Notes under the pieces: model-generated
The model's input: the letters and a program-made list of their open reading frames with translations, nothing else
Told to the model about the DNA's origin: nothing
Databases searched by the model: none
In this document: positions 1 through 6,435 of the stretch, one piece after another
Numbering within the stretch: the first letter of the stretch is position 1
Layout of the letters: every line of letters starts with the position of its first letter
Origin: an uncultured Prevotella sp.
GTDB taxonomy: Bacteria > Bacteroidota > Bacteroidia > Bacteroidales > Bacteroidaceae
Assembly (NCBI GenBank): GCA_934217675.1
Contig: CAKQCV010000102.1
Span: 1 to 7,259, forward strand
Direction of reading: 5' to 3'
DNA length: 7,259 nt
Translations under genes and position numbers: made by a program

Positions 1-21
1 TTTTCTTCTTGAATGACTTTA

Positions 22-53
22 CAAATATAGCAAAAATTCTCCAGATTACAAAA
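22..53 (-). promoter_or_regulatory. Bacteroidota-type promoter reading leftward out of the window
   Basis: On the minus strand TTTTG (53-49) is followed after exactly 19 nt by TATATTTG (29-22). This matches the Bacteroidota primary sigma-factor consensus, TTTG near -33 and TAnnTTTG near -7. Transcription would start around position 15 and run off the left edge, so the gene it serves is not visible. The match is read directly; its activity is inferred. Confidence 0.5.
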
Positions 54-98
54 TTTCAAAGAGCGATAGTTGAATGTAATAACAAAGTATTAACAATG

Positions 99-117
99 GT
101 CGGCTTGCCGACTTTTT
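99..117 (+). terminator. Rho-independent terminator-like hairpin
   Basis: GTCGG and CCGAC arms flank a CTTG loop, and five T residues follow immediately (113-117). Its polarity suits a plus-strand transcript arriving from beyond the left edge. On the minus strand no T-run follows the stem, so it is not an obvious terminator for the defence operon. The stem is short, only 5 to 6 bp. Confidence 0.45.
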
Positions 118-183
118 AGAGTAAACTCATATATATTTTTTTGCATTCTATTTTCTCCGAATCGTGTTTTGAACTTATCCATG

Positions 184-203
184 GAATAACTCTTCTGTTA
201 TTC
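184..203 (-). terminator. Weak hairpin downstream of the defence operon
   Basis: GAATAAC and GTTATTC form a perfect 7-bp stem around a 6-nt loop, 26 nt after the stop codon of the last operon gene. In the minus direction no U-tract follows. It could be a 3'-end stabilising stem or a poor terminator. The stem is visible; any role is inferred. Confidence 0.25.
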
Positions 204-229
204 AATTTTGTTCTCAGTCTCACCACATC

Positions 230-796
230 TCATGCAACCAACGCCAGCAATGGCAATGCAGAGATGAGCACGTTGATATTCGGCATTGTCTTTGTCGGTT
301 GGTTTGCCAAGTAGGTATTGATGAGTACCACACGAAGCATGGCTCTCGCATCACTGTTCTGCAGGAGATGGAAGAGCATTCCATCTATCTCCGCATAGGC
401 AAAGGCACGGCGCATGGCCTCAATGGAGTAACTACCCTTAGGCAAGTCCTTCCGTTCCTTCTTTGACGCAACCCACAGATTGGGTTCTGCCGCCATCCCA
501 TAGTCTGCTTCATTGACCTCCACCAATCTCCAAAACGGCTCGTGCTGCATGTGGAAGTATGGTTTGCAAATGTCGGGCGTGAAGATGCTTGACGTACCAA
601 GGTATCTACGCCAAAGAGCATCAAACTTCTCTTTCAAGCCGTCCGACAGATCGATGTATGGAGTCAAGATGACTTCTTCCTCTATAAGATCGATGATTGC
701 CAGTAGCAACACCGCCTTATGAGGAGCTTTGTGTCCCTTCACCTTTGCCGTGTGCAAAGAGGAGAATGCGTCTATATAGTGTCGTAGTTCCATCAT
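230..796 (-). CDS. Stand-alone ScoMcrA-SBD-like DNA-reading protein (no nuclease domain)
   Basis: This 188-residue protein resembles the N-terminal module found in front of HNH domains in many restriction endonucleases, the family that includes the DNA sulfur-binding domain of ScoMcrA. The features seen are HKAPHKAVLLLAIIDLI (22-38), a conserved KPYF...FWRL stretch (78-91), and a helical end with IDGMLFHLLQNSDAR (137-151) followed by the LRVVLINTYL helix (154-163). Full-length relatives continue into an HNH nuclease, but here the frame stops about 25 residues after that helix and no HNH sequence follows. It starts 4 nt after the nuclease gene, so it is translated with it and probably acts as the DNA-reading subunit of the complex. 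Two tandem ATG codons make the exact start ambiguous by one residue. The fold assignment comes from recalled family patterns. Phosphorothioate binding is not shown, and the protein could read another modification or a plain sequence. Confidence 0.6.
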   Translation of the reverse strand: MMELRHYIDAFSSLHTAKVKGHKAPHKAVLLLAIIDLIEEEVILTPYIDLSDGLKEKFDALWRRYLGTSSIFTPDICKPYFHMQHEPFWRLVEVNEADYGMAAEPNLWVASKKERKDLPKGSYSIEAMRRAFAYAEIDGMLFHLLQNSDARAMLRVVLINTYLANQPTKTMPNINVLISALPLLALVA

Positions 797-800
797 GTCT

Positions 801-3158
801 TTATGCTTTTTTCCTATTTATCAGCCAAACGAGACTCCTTGTATAGGCAATGTGAGCCGAATGTGGGCTAAGTATCAAACTATTTACATTCCAAGAGTAG
901 TTACGCAACTCTTCTTCCACCCAGAATCCATCGTTTTTCTTAGACAGAGAGAAGACGATGTAGATGCTGTTGGCTTCTTGCTTTTCCTTCTCATAGTCTG
1001 TATCTTCAGAATGCGGTTTCTTATATGTGGGGTAGCCCATTGCCACAAGTTGTGCTCGGGTGTATATCTTCGGACCACCTTTGAGAATACGACACAGTGG
1101 CTGTACTGTCTTGTTGTCGTGCAACAGAATGTATCTGGCATTGATGAGACTCATGTCGAGATTCATCGAGCCTTTTGACGTGCCAGCCCTCAAGTTGTAA
1201 AGATGATTTTTTTTAATCCAGTCAAGCTGCTCCTCATTTTTGTAATACGCAATGATGACAGATGTTTCGTCTGGCAGAAAGTCTCTGTCTTCGCCAATGG
1301 GTTCAGGCAGGCTCTCCATAACCATACTGTGGTTATTTTGCGAGTAGATGTCATACTGGTGATATGAAAGTTTCTCTCGCTCTGATGCACGGTCGAGCAT
1401 GTGAGCCTTCACTTCTGCAAGAAACTGTCGCAGAGACAGATTGTCCTGTTCCCAGTGTCCGGGGCGAATGCTGAAAGCACCAAGTCCAGGCACAATCTCG
1501 TGATAGCCATGTATCACTCTATTCTCTGTTCCAGGATAGAGAACGTAAGCACCGCTCGTCCTGCGGATAGCATCCTTGTAGGCATGCATCTTCAGCAAGT
1601 CAGCCCGTTTATAGATACCAAGTTCCTGTTGGCTCTTTTCTTCATTGAGTTCATCGTTGATGTCCGTTTCATCTTCCAAGAGCACTTTGTTGAGTCTATA
1701 CTTGGCATCGAAGTGGATATGAGTTATCAAATCTTGTTTCTCTGCTTCGTTTTCAGTAATGTCGCCTGGCCACAACGACAAGGTGTAGTCTGGACGCATG
1801 GCCATTGTCCAACTTCCTGCCATCTTTATAGCATCTGCCTCGTTCGCAGCTTTGCTGAATGTTCGGTTGTAGTAGAAGGCTACATTAAGGTCACGCATTA
1901 CCGATTTGCATTTACCTTTCAATATCAGTCGCTTGCCTTGCATCAACTGTAGGTCTATCTTGTCTTCATCCATCTTGACCAGCTTTTTGATGTCTGCCTC
2001 GTCAATATGAAAGAATTCACTGATGAGTTCTTGAAGTTTAAAGAACAGCCAGTATTCATAGAGTGTCGCCACGTTCTTCTTTCCAGCCTCATAGATGTTG
2101 TCGCCGCCTGTCCAGTTGAGTTTAGCAGCAAGATCAAACATCAGCCATGCCTGCAGCACCTCACGGTAGCCCTCCTTGCGTTGCAACACTGGGCTATTCA
2201 TGTTCAGATGTGTTGGCGATGACACCTGACGGAAGAACTGACTGTCGAGGAATCCGTCAATCTTACTGATAGTATAGTTTGCCTCGTCCTTCAGACGGTC
2301 GGAAGCATTCTTCTTGCATTGCAAGTCGTCACAGAACTGGCGAAATGTGTTGAGGGCGAACTTCACGAACTGGTTTTCTTGATTATCTACCGTATCTCGT
2401 TTGTAGTCTACATCCAGCATCCGGGGAATGCTTGTCAGACAAGACGGCATTCCCTTCCCCCAACCGTTTGGGATACCTGTACGGTCGGTTGATGCTGCTA
2501 TTTGGCGGATATTTCGTCGTGAAAGGTGTCGAACGCCCACGATATTGCGCTGCACTACCGTTTCCGTCCATTTCCTTACGGGATTGGCCATTATCTTGTG
2601 GATGGCTTCTTGAAACTGGCAACTGTCTATGATGGAACGCACAAACGAGAACTTTTGATAGAGTGTCTGCGATGTTGTGTTGTCATCTACTTCGAGTTGT
2701 TGGGTGGCAGGAGAGCCTTGAAGCAAAACAAGATCCGTATAGTAGGCTGCAATCTCATCGAGCATCGTGCGATAGTCGTGCTCATAGTCAGCCTTGACAG
2801 AACGCACCTCCAGTTTAACTTTGCCGACGATGTTGCCTGTCTTCTTCTCTTGAACCTCAAAGTTTAGCTGCCCGACATAAATGCCCGTACTTATCTCACC
2901 CATATTGCGATGAGCTTTGAAGGACGAGAAATGGACTATCTCGTTTTCTGCTGCAAACTGGAACACATGCGACTCGTCACCGACAAACTCATACTGATAG
3001 GATGCTCCTTCCACCAGTTGATAGGCAGACACGCCATTGCTTGTCTCATCTTCGACATACATTTTCGCTTTCGAGGATGAAGCCACAATGTTCAGTTTGA
3101 CCAACCCATATTGGCTGCTGCTGATGGGTATCGTCAGAGTGTCACATTCTTTTATCAT
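801..3158 (-). CDS. DUF2357 / PD-(D/E)XK nuclease, McrC-role restriction subunit
   Basis: This 785-residue protein is the probable DNA-cleaving partner of the McrB-like NTPase. The N-terminal part, about 30-350, looks like DUF2357, with the conserved DTVDNQENQFVKFAL stretch (256-270) and LYEYW at 366-370. The nuclease core follows (DUF524/PDDEXK_7 type): RPD at 455-457, FDAKY at 483-487 supplying the D-x-K of the active site, and the helix KMHAYKDAI (523-531). Asp457, Asp484 and Lys486 are the likely metal-binding and catalytic residues, so the site looks intact. About 150 residues follow that I cannot assign: VIIAYYK at 634, ARYILL at 674 and SIYIVFSL at 731, a pattern that may suggest a PUA/EVE-like reader. 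The gene lies 8 nt after the NTPase gene and 4 nt before the SBD-like gene. No signal peptide or membrane segment is seen, so it is cytoplasmic. The family call is firm; the C-terminal module is not. Confidence 0.85.
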   Translation of the reverse strand: MIKECDTLTIPISSSQYGLVKLNIVASSSKAKMYVEDETSNGVSAYQLVEGASYQYEFVGDESHVFQFAAENEIVHFSSFKAHRNMGEISTGIYVGQLNFEVQEKKTGNIVGKVKLEVRSVKADYEHDYRTMLDEIAAYYTDLVLLQGSPATQQLEVDDNTTSQTLYQKFSFVRSIIDSCQFQEAIHKIMANPVRKWTETVVQRNIVGVRHLSRRNIRQIAASTDRTGIPNGWGKGMPSCLTSIPRMLDVDYKRDTVDNQENQFVKFALNTFRQFCDDLQCKKNASDRLKDEANYTISKIDGFLDSQFFRQVSSPTHLNMNSPVLQRKEGYREVLQAWLMFDLAAKLNWTGGDNIYEAGKKNVATLYEYWLFFKLQELISEFFHIDEADIKKLVKMDEDKIDLQLMQGKRLILKGKCKSVMRDLNVAFYYNRTFSKAANEADAIKMAGSWTMAMRPDYTLSLWPGDITENEAEKQDLITHIHFDAKYRLNKVLLEDETDINDELNEEKSQQELGIYKRADLLKMHAYKDAIRRTSGAYVLYPGTENRVIHGYHEIVPGLGAFSIRPGHWEQDNLSLRQFLAEVKAHMLDRASEREKLSYHQYDIYSQNNHSMVMESLPEPIGEDRDFLPDETSVIIAYYKNEEQLDWIKKNHLYNLRAGTSKGSMNLDMSLINARYILLHDNKTVQPLCRILKGGPKIYTRAQLVAMGYPTYKKPHSEDTDYEKEKQEANSIYIVFSLSKKNDGFWVEEELRNYSWNVNSLILSPHSAHIAYTRSLVWLINRKKA

Positions 3159-3166
3159 AGGCTTCC

Positions 3167-4684
3167 TTATGCTTCAGAGAAACTTGTAAATCCGTTTGCC
3201 ATCGCTGCATCATGCATGCGCAGTATCTTGTCGGCCGTGAGTGGGTACATCGCATTTGCAACTTTGTCTCCGCTTATCAAAGTCGTTTCTTTCTGCACTT
3301 CGCCTTCAAAGCACTCCTTCCACAGAGCGTTGAGCGTAGCATCAAGTTTCTTGCGTGAACCATGCAACTTCGGCATCAGTTTCTGCACGATGGCGCAGTC
3401 GAGGATGTCTTTCAAGCTCATCTTCTTTTCCGTGTCATCATGCTTCTGCGCTTGACTAATGAAGCGGTAGATTTCTGTTGCAGAACGATAACCGAACTCG
3501 GCATTGACAGATTTCAAATCTTTGAAGAAATTGCCAAGCGTCACCTTTATCTCTTTATCATCAGCCAACTCCTTGCATGTTGCGATGGTCACAAAACTCT
3601 CTGCCATATCCTGCGCCTTATAATTTATGATCTCACGGTCAATAGGTTTCATCTCACCGAGGAACGCATCCATTTCGTCAGGCGAGATTTTAAACTCTAT
3701 CACATTGGCACGGTCGAGCACCTTGGGCGAGAACATATAAGTCGTTTCGTCCACATTGATTGTCCCCACGATAAACAGATTACTGGGCAGACAGATGGAC
3801 TGTGGCACATCGCCTTCGCCCTTCCACAACGGTATAGCCTTGTGGCTCTCCATGGCAGAGAGGAAGTCGGCAAAGTAACGTTCCACATAACTCATGTTCA
3901 TCTCATCAAGGATGAGGAAATAAGGCTTACTGCTGTTCTCTGCCTTGTTTGCTTCAATCAGGAGGTCGAGCACACCGCTTTCCGGCTTGACATACTGGTT
4001 TTCCTGCAAGGCATTGGGAAAACCGAGCAGCGGCTCCCGGTTGGTCCAGTCTGCACCTACTGGCACCACACACATCTGGCTTTCATCTTTGATGAGTGCA
4101 CTGGCAAAAGCCAAGGCAAGTTGTGTCTTACCAGAGCCGGCGAGACCGCTCAATATCAGAAAACGCTTTGACATGAGCGAGAAGGCAAAACGCTTGATAA
4201 GTTGGTCGCTATACAACAGTCCAGTATCACTGATGAGAGAAATCATCCGGGCGATAGAGAATGGCACGGAAAGAACGTGGGCATCTTGGTTCTGGTTATG
4301 GTCTTCTTTGGGAGAGTTGAGGATAATATCAACTTTCTCATTCATAAAGTATGAACGAGCTTTTATAAAACAAACATAATGGATTATGCTGCCAGACCGC
4401 CAGCCTTGGTTCTTTCCATTATCGTGTTTGATGAAATTTTCATCATTCAGTAATGTGTCAGCAATGTTCTCAACTTCATTAGGAGAAGTGATGTCATACA
4501 TACTTTTTATATGTTGCCAGATTTCTGGATTGTAATCAAAAAGCCTGTCAACCTCCAAGAAAGCCAAAAAACTTTGAACTGCTGTAGGCTGCAAATTGAA
4601 CCCCTTGTCTGTCCTTCGGGATGACCTTACAATGTTTGAAAGATAATATGTAAATTCTTCTTTTATTCTTTGTCTGGAATCCAT
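3167..4684 (-). CDS. McrB-like AAA+ NTPase, motor subunit of the restriction complex
   Basis: This 505-residue protein is an AAA+ NTPase of the McrB/AAA_5 branch. It shows Walker A GLAGSGKT (180-187), Walker B FLILDEMN (256-263) followed by a family-typical helix (MSYVERYFADFLSAME), the sensor region GTINVDETT (307-315), and KVLDRA with a candidate arginine finger at Arg325. E. coli McrB has NTAD at the equivalent of NVDE (310-313), so its preference for GTP cannot simply be assumed here. Residues 1-165 form a helical module without a clear motif, containing GWRSGSIIHYVCFIKARSYF at 94-113. This is the usual place for a DNA-binding or adaptor domain in McrB proteins. The C-terminal third is helical. 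The gene begins 2 nt after a stop codon left over from the decayed methyltransferase and precedes the nuclease by 8 nt. It probably forms rings that translocate DNA and activate the nuclease. All AAA+ motifs are intact. Confidence 0.85.
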   Translation of the reverse strand: MDSRQRIKEEFTYYLSNIVRSSRRTDKGFNLQPTAVQSFLAFLEVDRLFDYNPEIWQHIKSMYDITSPNEVENIADTLLNDENFIKHDNGKNQGWRSGSIIHYVCFIKARSYFMNEKVDIILNSPKEDHNQNQDAHVLSVPFSIARMISLISDTGLLYSDQLIKRFAFSLMSKRFLILSGLAGSGKTQLALAFASALIKDESQMCVVPVGADWTNREPLLGFPNALQENQYVKPESGVLDLLIEANKAENSSKPYFLILDEMNMSYVERYFADFLSAMESHKAIPLWKGEGDVPQSICLPSNLFIVGTINVDETTYMFSPKVLDRANVIEFKISPDEMDAFLGEMKPIDREIINYKAQDMAESFVTIATCKELADDKEIKVTLGNFFKDLKSVNAEFGYRSATEIYRFISQAQKHDDTEKKMSLKDILDCAIVQKLMPKLHGSRKKLDATLNALWKECFEGEVQKETTLISGDKVANAMYPLTADKILRMHDAAMANGFTSFSEA

Positions 4685-4686
4685 AA

Positions 4687-5148
4687 TTAGTTTTCTTGAC
4701 GATTAGTAATTGGAATAATGTTAAGCAACCATTGGGTATTCTTTAACGACCCTTGCAAATTCTCTAAACAGCGTTCCTCGTATATCATAAAAACCTCGTT
4801 GTTCTCCAACAATAGAGAATGCTTGGCAAGGAGCTCCACCAACAAATAAATCTACTTTGCCTTTGTATGGTCTTGCATCTAAATTATGTATATCCGTGTG
4901 CCATTGCTCTTCTGAGATTTTGTAATTTGCGAAATATGCCTTTTTGCAATTTGCATCTATATCACCAGCAAAAACAATTTACACCTTAAGATTTAATCTT
5001 TTGAATGCATATTCTATGCTCCTATACCACTAAAAGATGTTGCAAAGCGAATAGTCCTGTTTGGATAAGAAAACTCCCTATCCACCCACGACTCACCTTG
5101 CAAGTCTAAATTAGCTTGCGTATTCTGTATGTTTTTATGCTCTGTCAT
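4687..5148 (-). pseudogene. dcm: Decayed DNA cytosine-C5 methyltransferase
   Basis: Three reading-frame pieces make up this remnant. From ATG at 5148, 44 codons end in the SAM-binding motif I FATSFSGIGA and stop at TAG 5016-5014. Reusing one base (a 1-nt deletion) restores IEYAFKRLNLKV, which meets TAA at 4981-4979, probably a CAA-to-TAA or AAA-to-TAA change. The same frame then reads 85 codons, including AGDID (motif II acid) and VGGAPCQAFS (motif IV, catalytic Cys codon 4828-4826), and ends at 4721. A last in-frame tail, QWLLNIIPITNRQEN, ends at 4687, 2 nt before the NTPase gene, and may be the original C-terminus. Motifs VI to X and the target-recognition domain are gone, so roughly 600 nt or more is missing compared with normal family members. 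The protein cannot be active. The start, 2 nt after the small upstream frame, fits an operon origin. The family call is very secure; the tail assignment is tentative. Confidence 0.88.
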
Positions 5149-5150
5149 TG

Positions 5151-5321
5151 TTATTTTTCAGCCCAATCTTTTAAATTATCTCTCACTACCGATAGAAAAT
5201 TGATTTCGTCAGCAAGATCTTCTTGCGAGAAGTTTTCCGAGAGGGTTGAAATAACCTCGCTAATTTTAGTAGTCTGCTTAAAGAGCAATTCTTGTTTATT
5301 CTTTTTCCATTGTTTTATTGT
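5151..5321 (-). pseudogene. Small charged reading frame lacking a normal start, between repressor and methyltransferase
   Basis: A 56-codon frame is open from just inside the end of the repressor gene to TAA at 5153-5151, which is 2 nt before the methyltransferase ATG. It reads IKQWKKNKQELLFKQTTKI, then a Ser/Glu-rich middle and NFLSVVRDNLKDWAEK at the end. It is charged, probably helical and coding-like. No ATG, GTG or TTG lies at a sensible place. The nearby ATG (5311) is out of frame and stops after four codons, and ATA at 5318 may be a mutated ATG. The spacing suggests a real former operon gene that has lost its start. I do not recognise the family. It could instead still be translated from an unusual start. 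Confidence 0.4.
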
Positions 5322-5572
5322 TCAATGTTATTTGGCAATTTAATATAAACCATGGTGGAATCCTCCATTGTTGATTGCAAGAGGTCTTTCGCATCGACTT
5401 TAAGCACTTTTGCAATTTCCACAAGGGTTTCTATTGATGGTTGGGAACGATTAGTACACCATTTCGAGATGGTGGCATCACCTTTTCCAAGTTGTTCCGC
5501 AAGCCATTTGTTGCTTTTCCCTTTCTCGGCTAAAACAACTTTAATTCGGTTTAGAGCTTTATTGTCAGCCAT
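5315..5572 (-). CDS. Xre-family helix-turn-helix regulator of the restriction operon
   Basis: This 85-residue protein is a single HTH_3 (Cro/C1) domain with a short tail. Residues 8-66 carry the fold: RIKVVLAEKGKSNKWLAEQL (helices 1-2), GDATISKWCTNRSQPS (recognition helix and turn) and IETLVEIAKVLKVDAKDLLQ (helices 4-5). Proteins very close to this usually precede C5-methyltransferase genes in Bacteroidota and act like restriction-modification controller proteins. It is the first gene of the operon. Its ATG lies about 30 nt downstream of a -7 box that overlaps a TACAAA-N9-TTTGTA inverted repeat, so self-repression is likely. The gene looks intact although the methyltransferase it once accompanied is broken. 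The fold is certain; the control role is inferred from position. Confidence 0.85.
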   Translation of the reverse strand: MADNKALNRIKVVLAEKGKSNKWLAEQLGKGDATISKWCTNRSQPSIETLVEIAKVLKVDAKDLLQSTMEDSTMVYIKLPNNIEQ

Positions 5573-5599
5573 AACTATATCATTTTAGAATGTTCATGT

Positions 5600-5620
5600 T
5601 ACAAAGGTATTGCTTTTGTA
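5600..5620 (-). promoter_or_regulatory. Promoter and probable operator of the Xre-restriction operon
   Basis: On the minus strand TACCTTTG (5609-5602) matches the Bacteroidota TAnnTTTG -7 box, about 30 nt before the repressor ATG. No clean TTTG sits at -33. A perfect inverted repeat TACAAA-N9-TTTGTA (5600-5605 and 5615-5620) overlaps this box, the right size and place for an Xre dimer to block RNA polymerase. The sequence match is direct; binding is inferred. Confidence 0.45.
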
Positions 5621-5861
5621 TGAGAAAATTCCCTAAAACGATAAATATTTTCCTGTTGAACGAATTGTTTTCTGTTTTGAGTCACAAATATTTACTTTTA
5701 AGGCATTTTACGTCCACGATGAAGGAGGTTTCTTCACAGAAGAATGTTGCGTTTTTCTGGTGGCAACTTCGAAGATGTTTGTGAAGATGTGTATGACACC
5801 ATCAGCGATGCTATTGAGGCATGAAGGAATAATTTTGATTTTTTTATAGAGATTGTAAGAA

Positions 5862-5877
5862 TATTTTTGTAATTTTG
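5862..5877 (+). promoter_or_regulatory. Candidate -7 boxes for the WYL remnant
   Basis: TATTTTTG (5862-5869) and TAATTTTG (5870-5877) both fit TAnnTTTG and lie 40 to 60 nt before ATG 5920. The nearest TTTG upstream (5834-5837) is 24 nt from the first box, longer than the usual 19 to 20, so the promoter is uncertain. Confidence 0.3.
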
Positions 5878-5919
5878 AGCATTTAAACATTGTATCAATT
5901 TAAAATACATGGACGACGC

Positions 5920-6131
5920 ATGACAACACTGGAAAAATACATTTGGGTGGTCAATGCTCTGTATCGTGCTGGCAACCGCGGACTATCGCTGAAGGAACTC
6001 AGCGACAAATGGGAGCAAGACAACAGTATGAGCTATGGAGAACCTCTTCCGCGCCAAACTTTCAACCGTTATAAGGCAGAGGAGTTGAATTAGGTTTCAA
6101 CCTGTGCAAAAAATGGACAGGTTCGTTTTGA
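5920..6131 (+). pseudogene. N-terminal remnant of a WYL-domain transcriptional regulator
   Basis: From ATG 5920 the frame reads MTTLEKYIWVVNALYRAGNR, then LSLKELSDKWEQDNSMSYGE and PLPRQTFNRYKAEELN, stopping at 6093. This is the winged-helix start of the Bacteroidota WYL regulators, which normally run on for roughly 250 more residues with a ligand-binding WYL domain. Shifting frame at about 6083 continues the homology as VELGFNLCKKWTGSF to a stop at 6129-6131, so there is a frameshift and then loss of the rest. A TTG at 5890 would extend the frame by ten residues, but the family normally starts at the ATG used here. WYL regulators often sit beside defence loci. This one lacks its sensing domain and is probably dead, unless the 58-residue DNA-binding stub still acts. 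Confidence 0.7.
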
Positions 6132-6181
6132 GGGTAGCAGAAAGATAGTATGCAAAAATAATAAATAAGGAGAACAGAAAA

Positions 6182-6430
6182 ATGAAAGTTTTTACACATT
6201 ATACAAAATTAGGTTCACCGGGTGATGGCATTAGATGGAGGACCATTTTGAAATTCGGTAATTCGTGGGAAGTTAAAGGATCTGTTGTCATGAAGAACCC
6301 TGGTGCCGCAAACTTTAAGCGTCCCGATCATGCAGCAAAAAATTCTCCTGAAGAATTGAAGCAGCTTACTGTTTTTGATGATGGTGAGCTTAGAGCAGAT
6401 TGGTATGAATTTTCCTCTGACCCCGTTTAG
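6182..6430 (+). pseudogene. Truncated fragment, possibly DUF1643-like
   Basis: This 82-residue frame has a good ribosome-binding site (AAGGAG, 9 to 10 nt before ATG). Its central stretch, WEVKGSVVMKNPGAANFKRP, resembles the vMLNPSTAda signature near the start of DUF1643 proteins. The last residues, ADWYEFSSDPV, look like the point where such a protein would run into its next conserved block, but a stop follows at once and the next gene begins 5 nt later. A complete family member is about twice this length. I therefore read it as a C-terminally truncated gene that may still be translated. The family link is from recalled pattern and is weak. It could also be a complete small protein of unknown function. 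Confidence 0.4.
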
Positions 6431-6435
6431 ACCAC

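Larger units (their letters stand above)
5573..5919. other. Divergent intergenic region
   Basis: About 350 nt separate the leftward repressor operon from the rightward WYL remnant. The right part has two adjacent -7-like boxes for the plus strand. In the middle, 5744-5824 encodes a 26-residue acidic peptide (MLRFSGGNFEDVCEDVYDTI and on to IEA), 15 nt after a GGAGG sequence. Because its composition looks coding-like and an adjacent frame reads VHDEGGFFTEE, this may be the scrap of a lost gene. I cannot name it and see no other gene here. Confidence 0.4.

Noticed and set aside
90..182. 30-residue minus-strand frame (MDKFKTRFGENR and on) after the SBD-like gene
   Set aside because: It is very short, runs through the hairpin at 99-112 and resembles no known peptide, so chance is the best explanation.
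795..1178. 127-codon plus-strand frame
   Set aside because: It is antisense to the end of the nuclease gene, with no ribosome-binding site or family pattern.
1401..1952. 183-codon open frame on the plus strand
   Set aside because: It is antisense to the nuclease core, including the catalytic DAK region, and is a codon-bias shadow.
3362..4171. 269-codon open frame on the plus strand
   Set aside because: It lies wholly antisense to the NTPase gene, whose Walker motifs prove the minus frame, and its own translation has no recognisable motif.
5116..5343. 75-codon plus-strand frame
   Set aside because: It is antisense to the small charged frame and the ends of the repressor and methyltransferase, and its translation is low-complexity and Phe/Leu-rich.
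5708..5890. 60-codon minus-strand frame in the divergent intergenic region
   Set aside because: It would be read into the repressor promoter, has Lys/Ile/Ser-rich random composition and lacks a ribosome-binding site.
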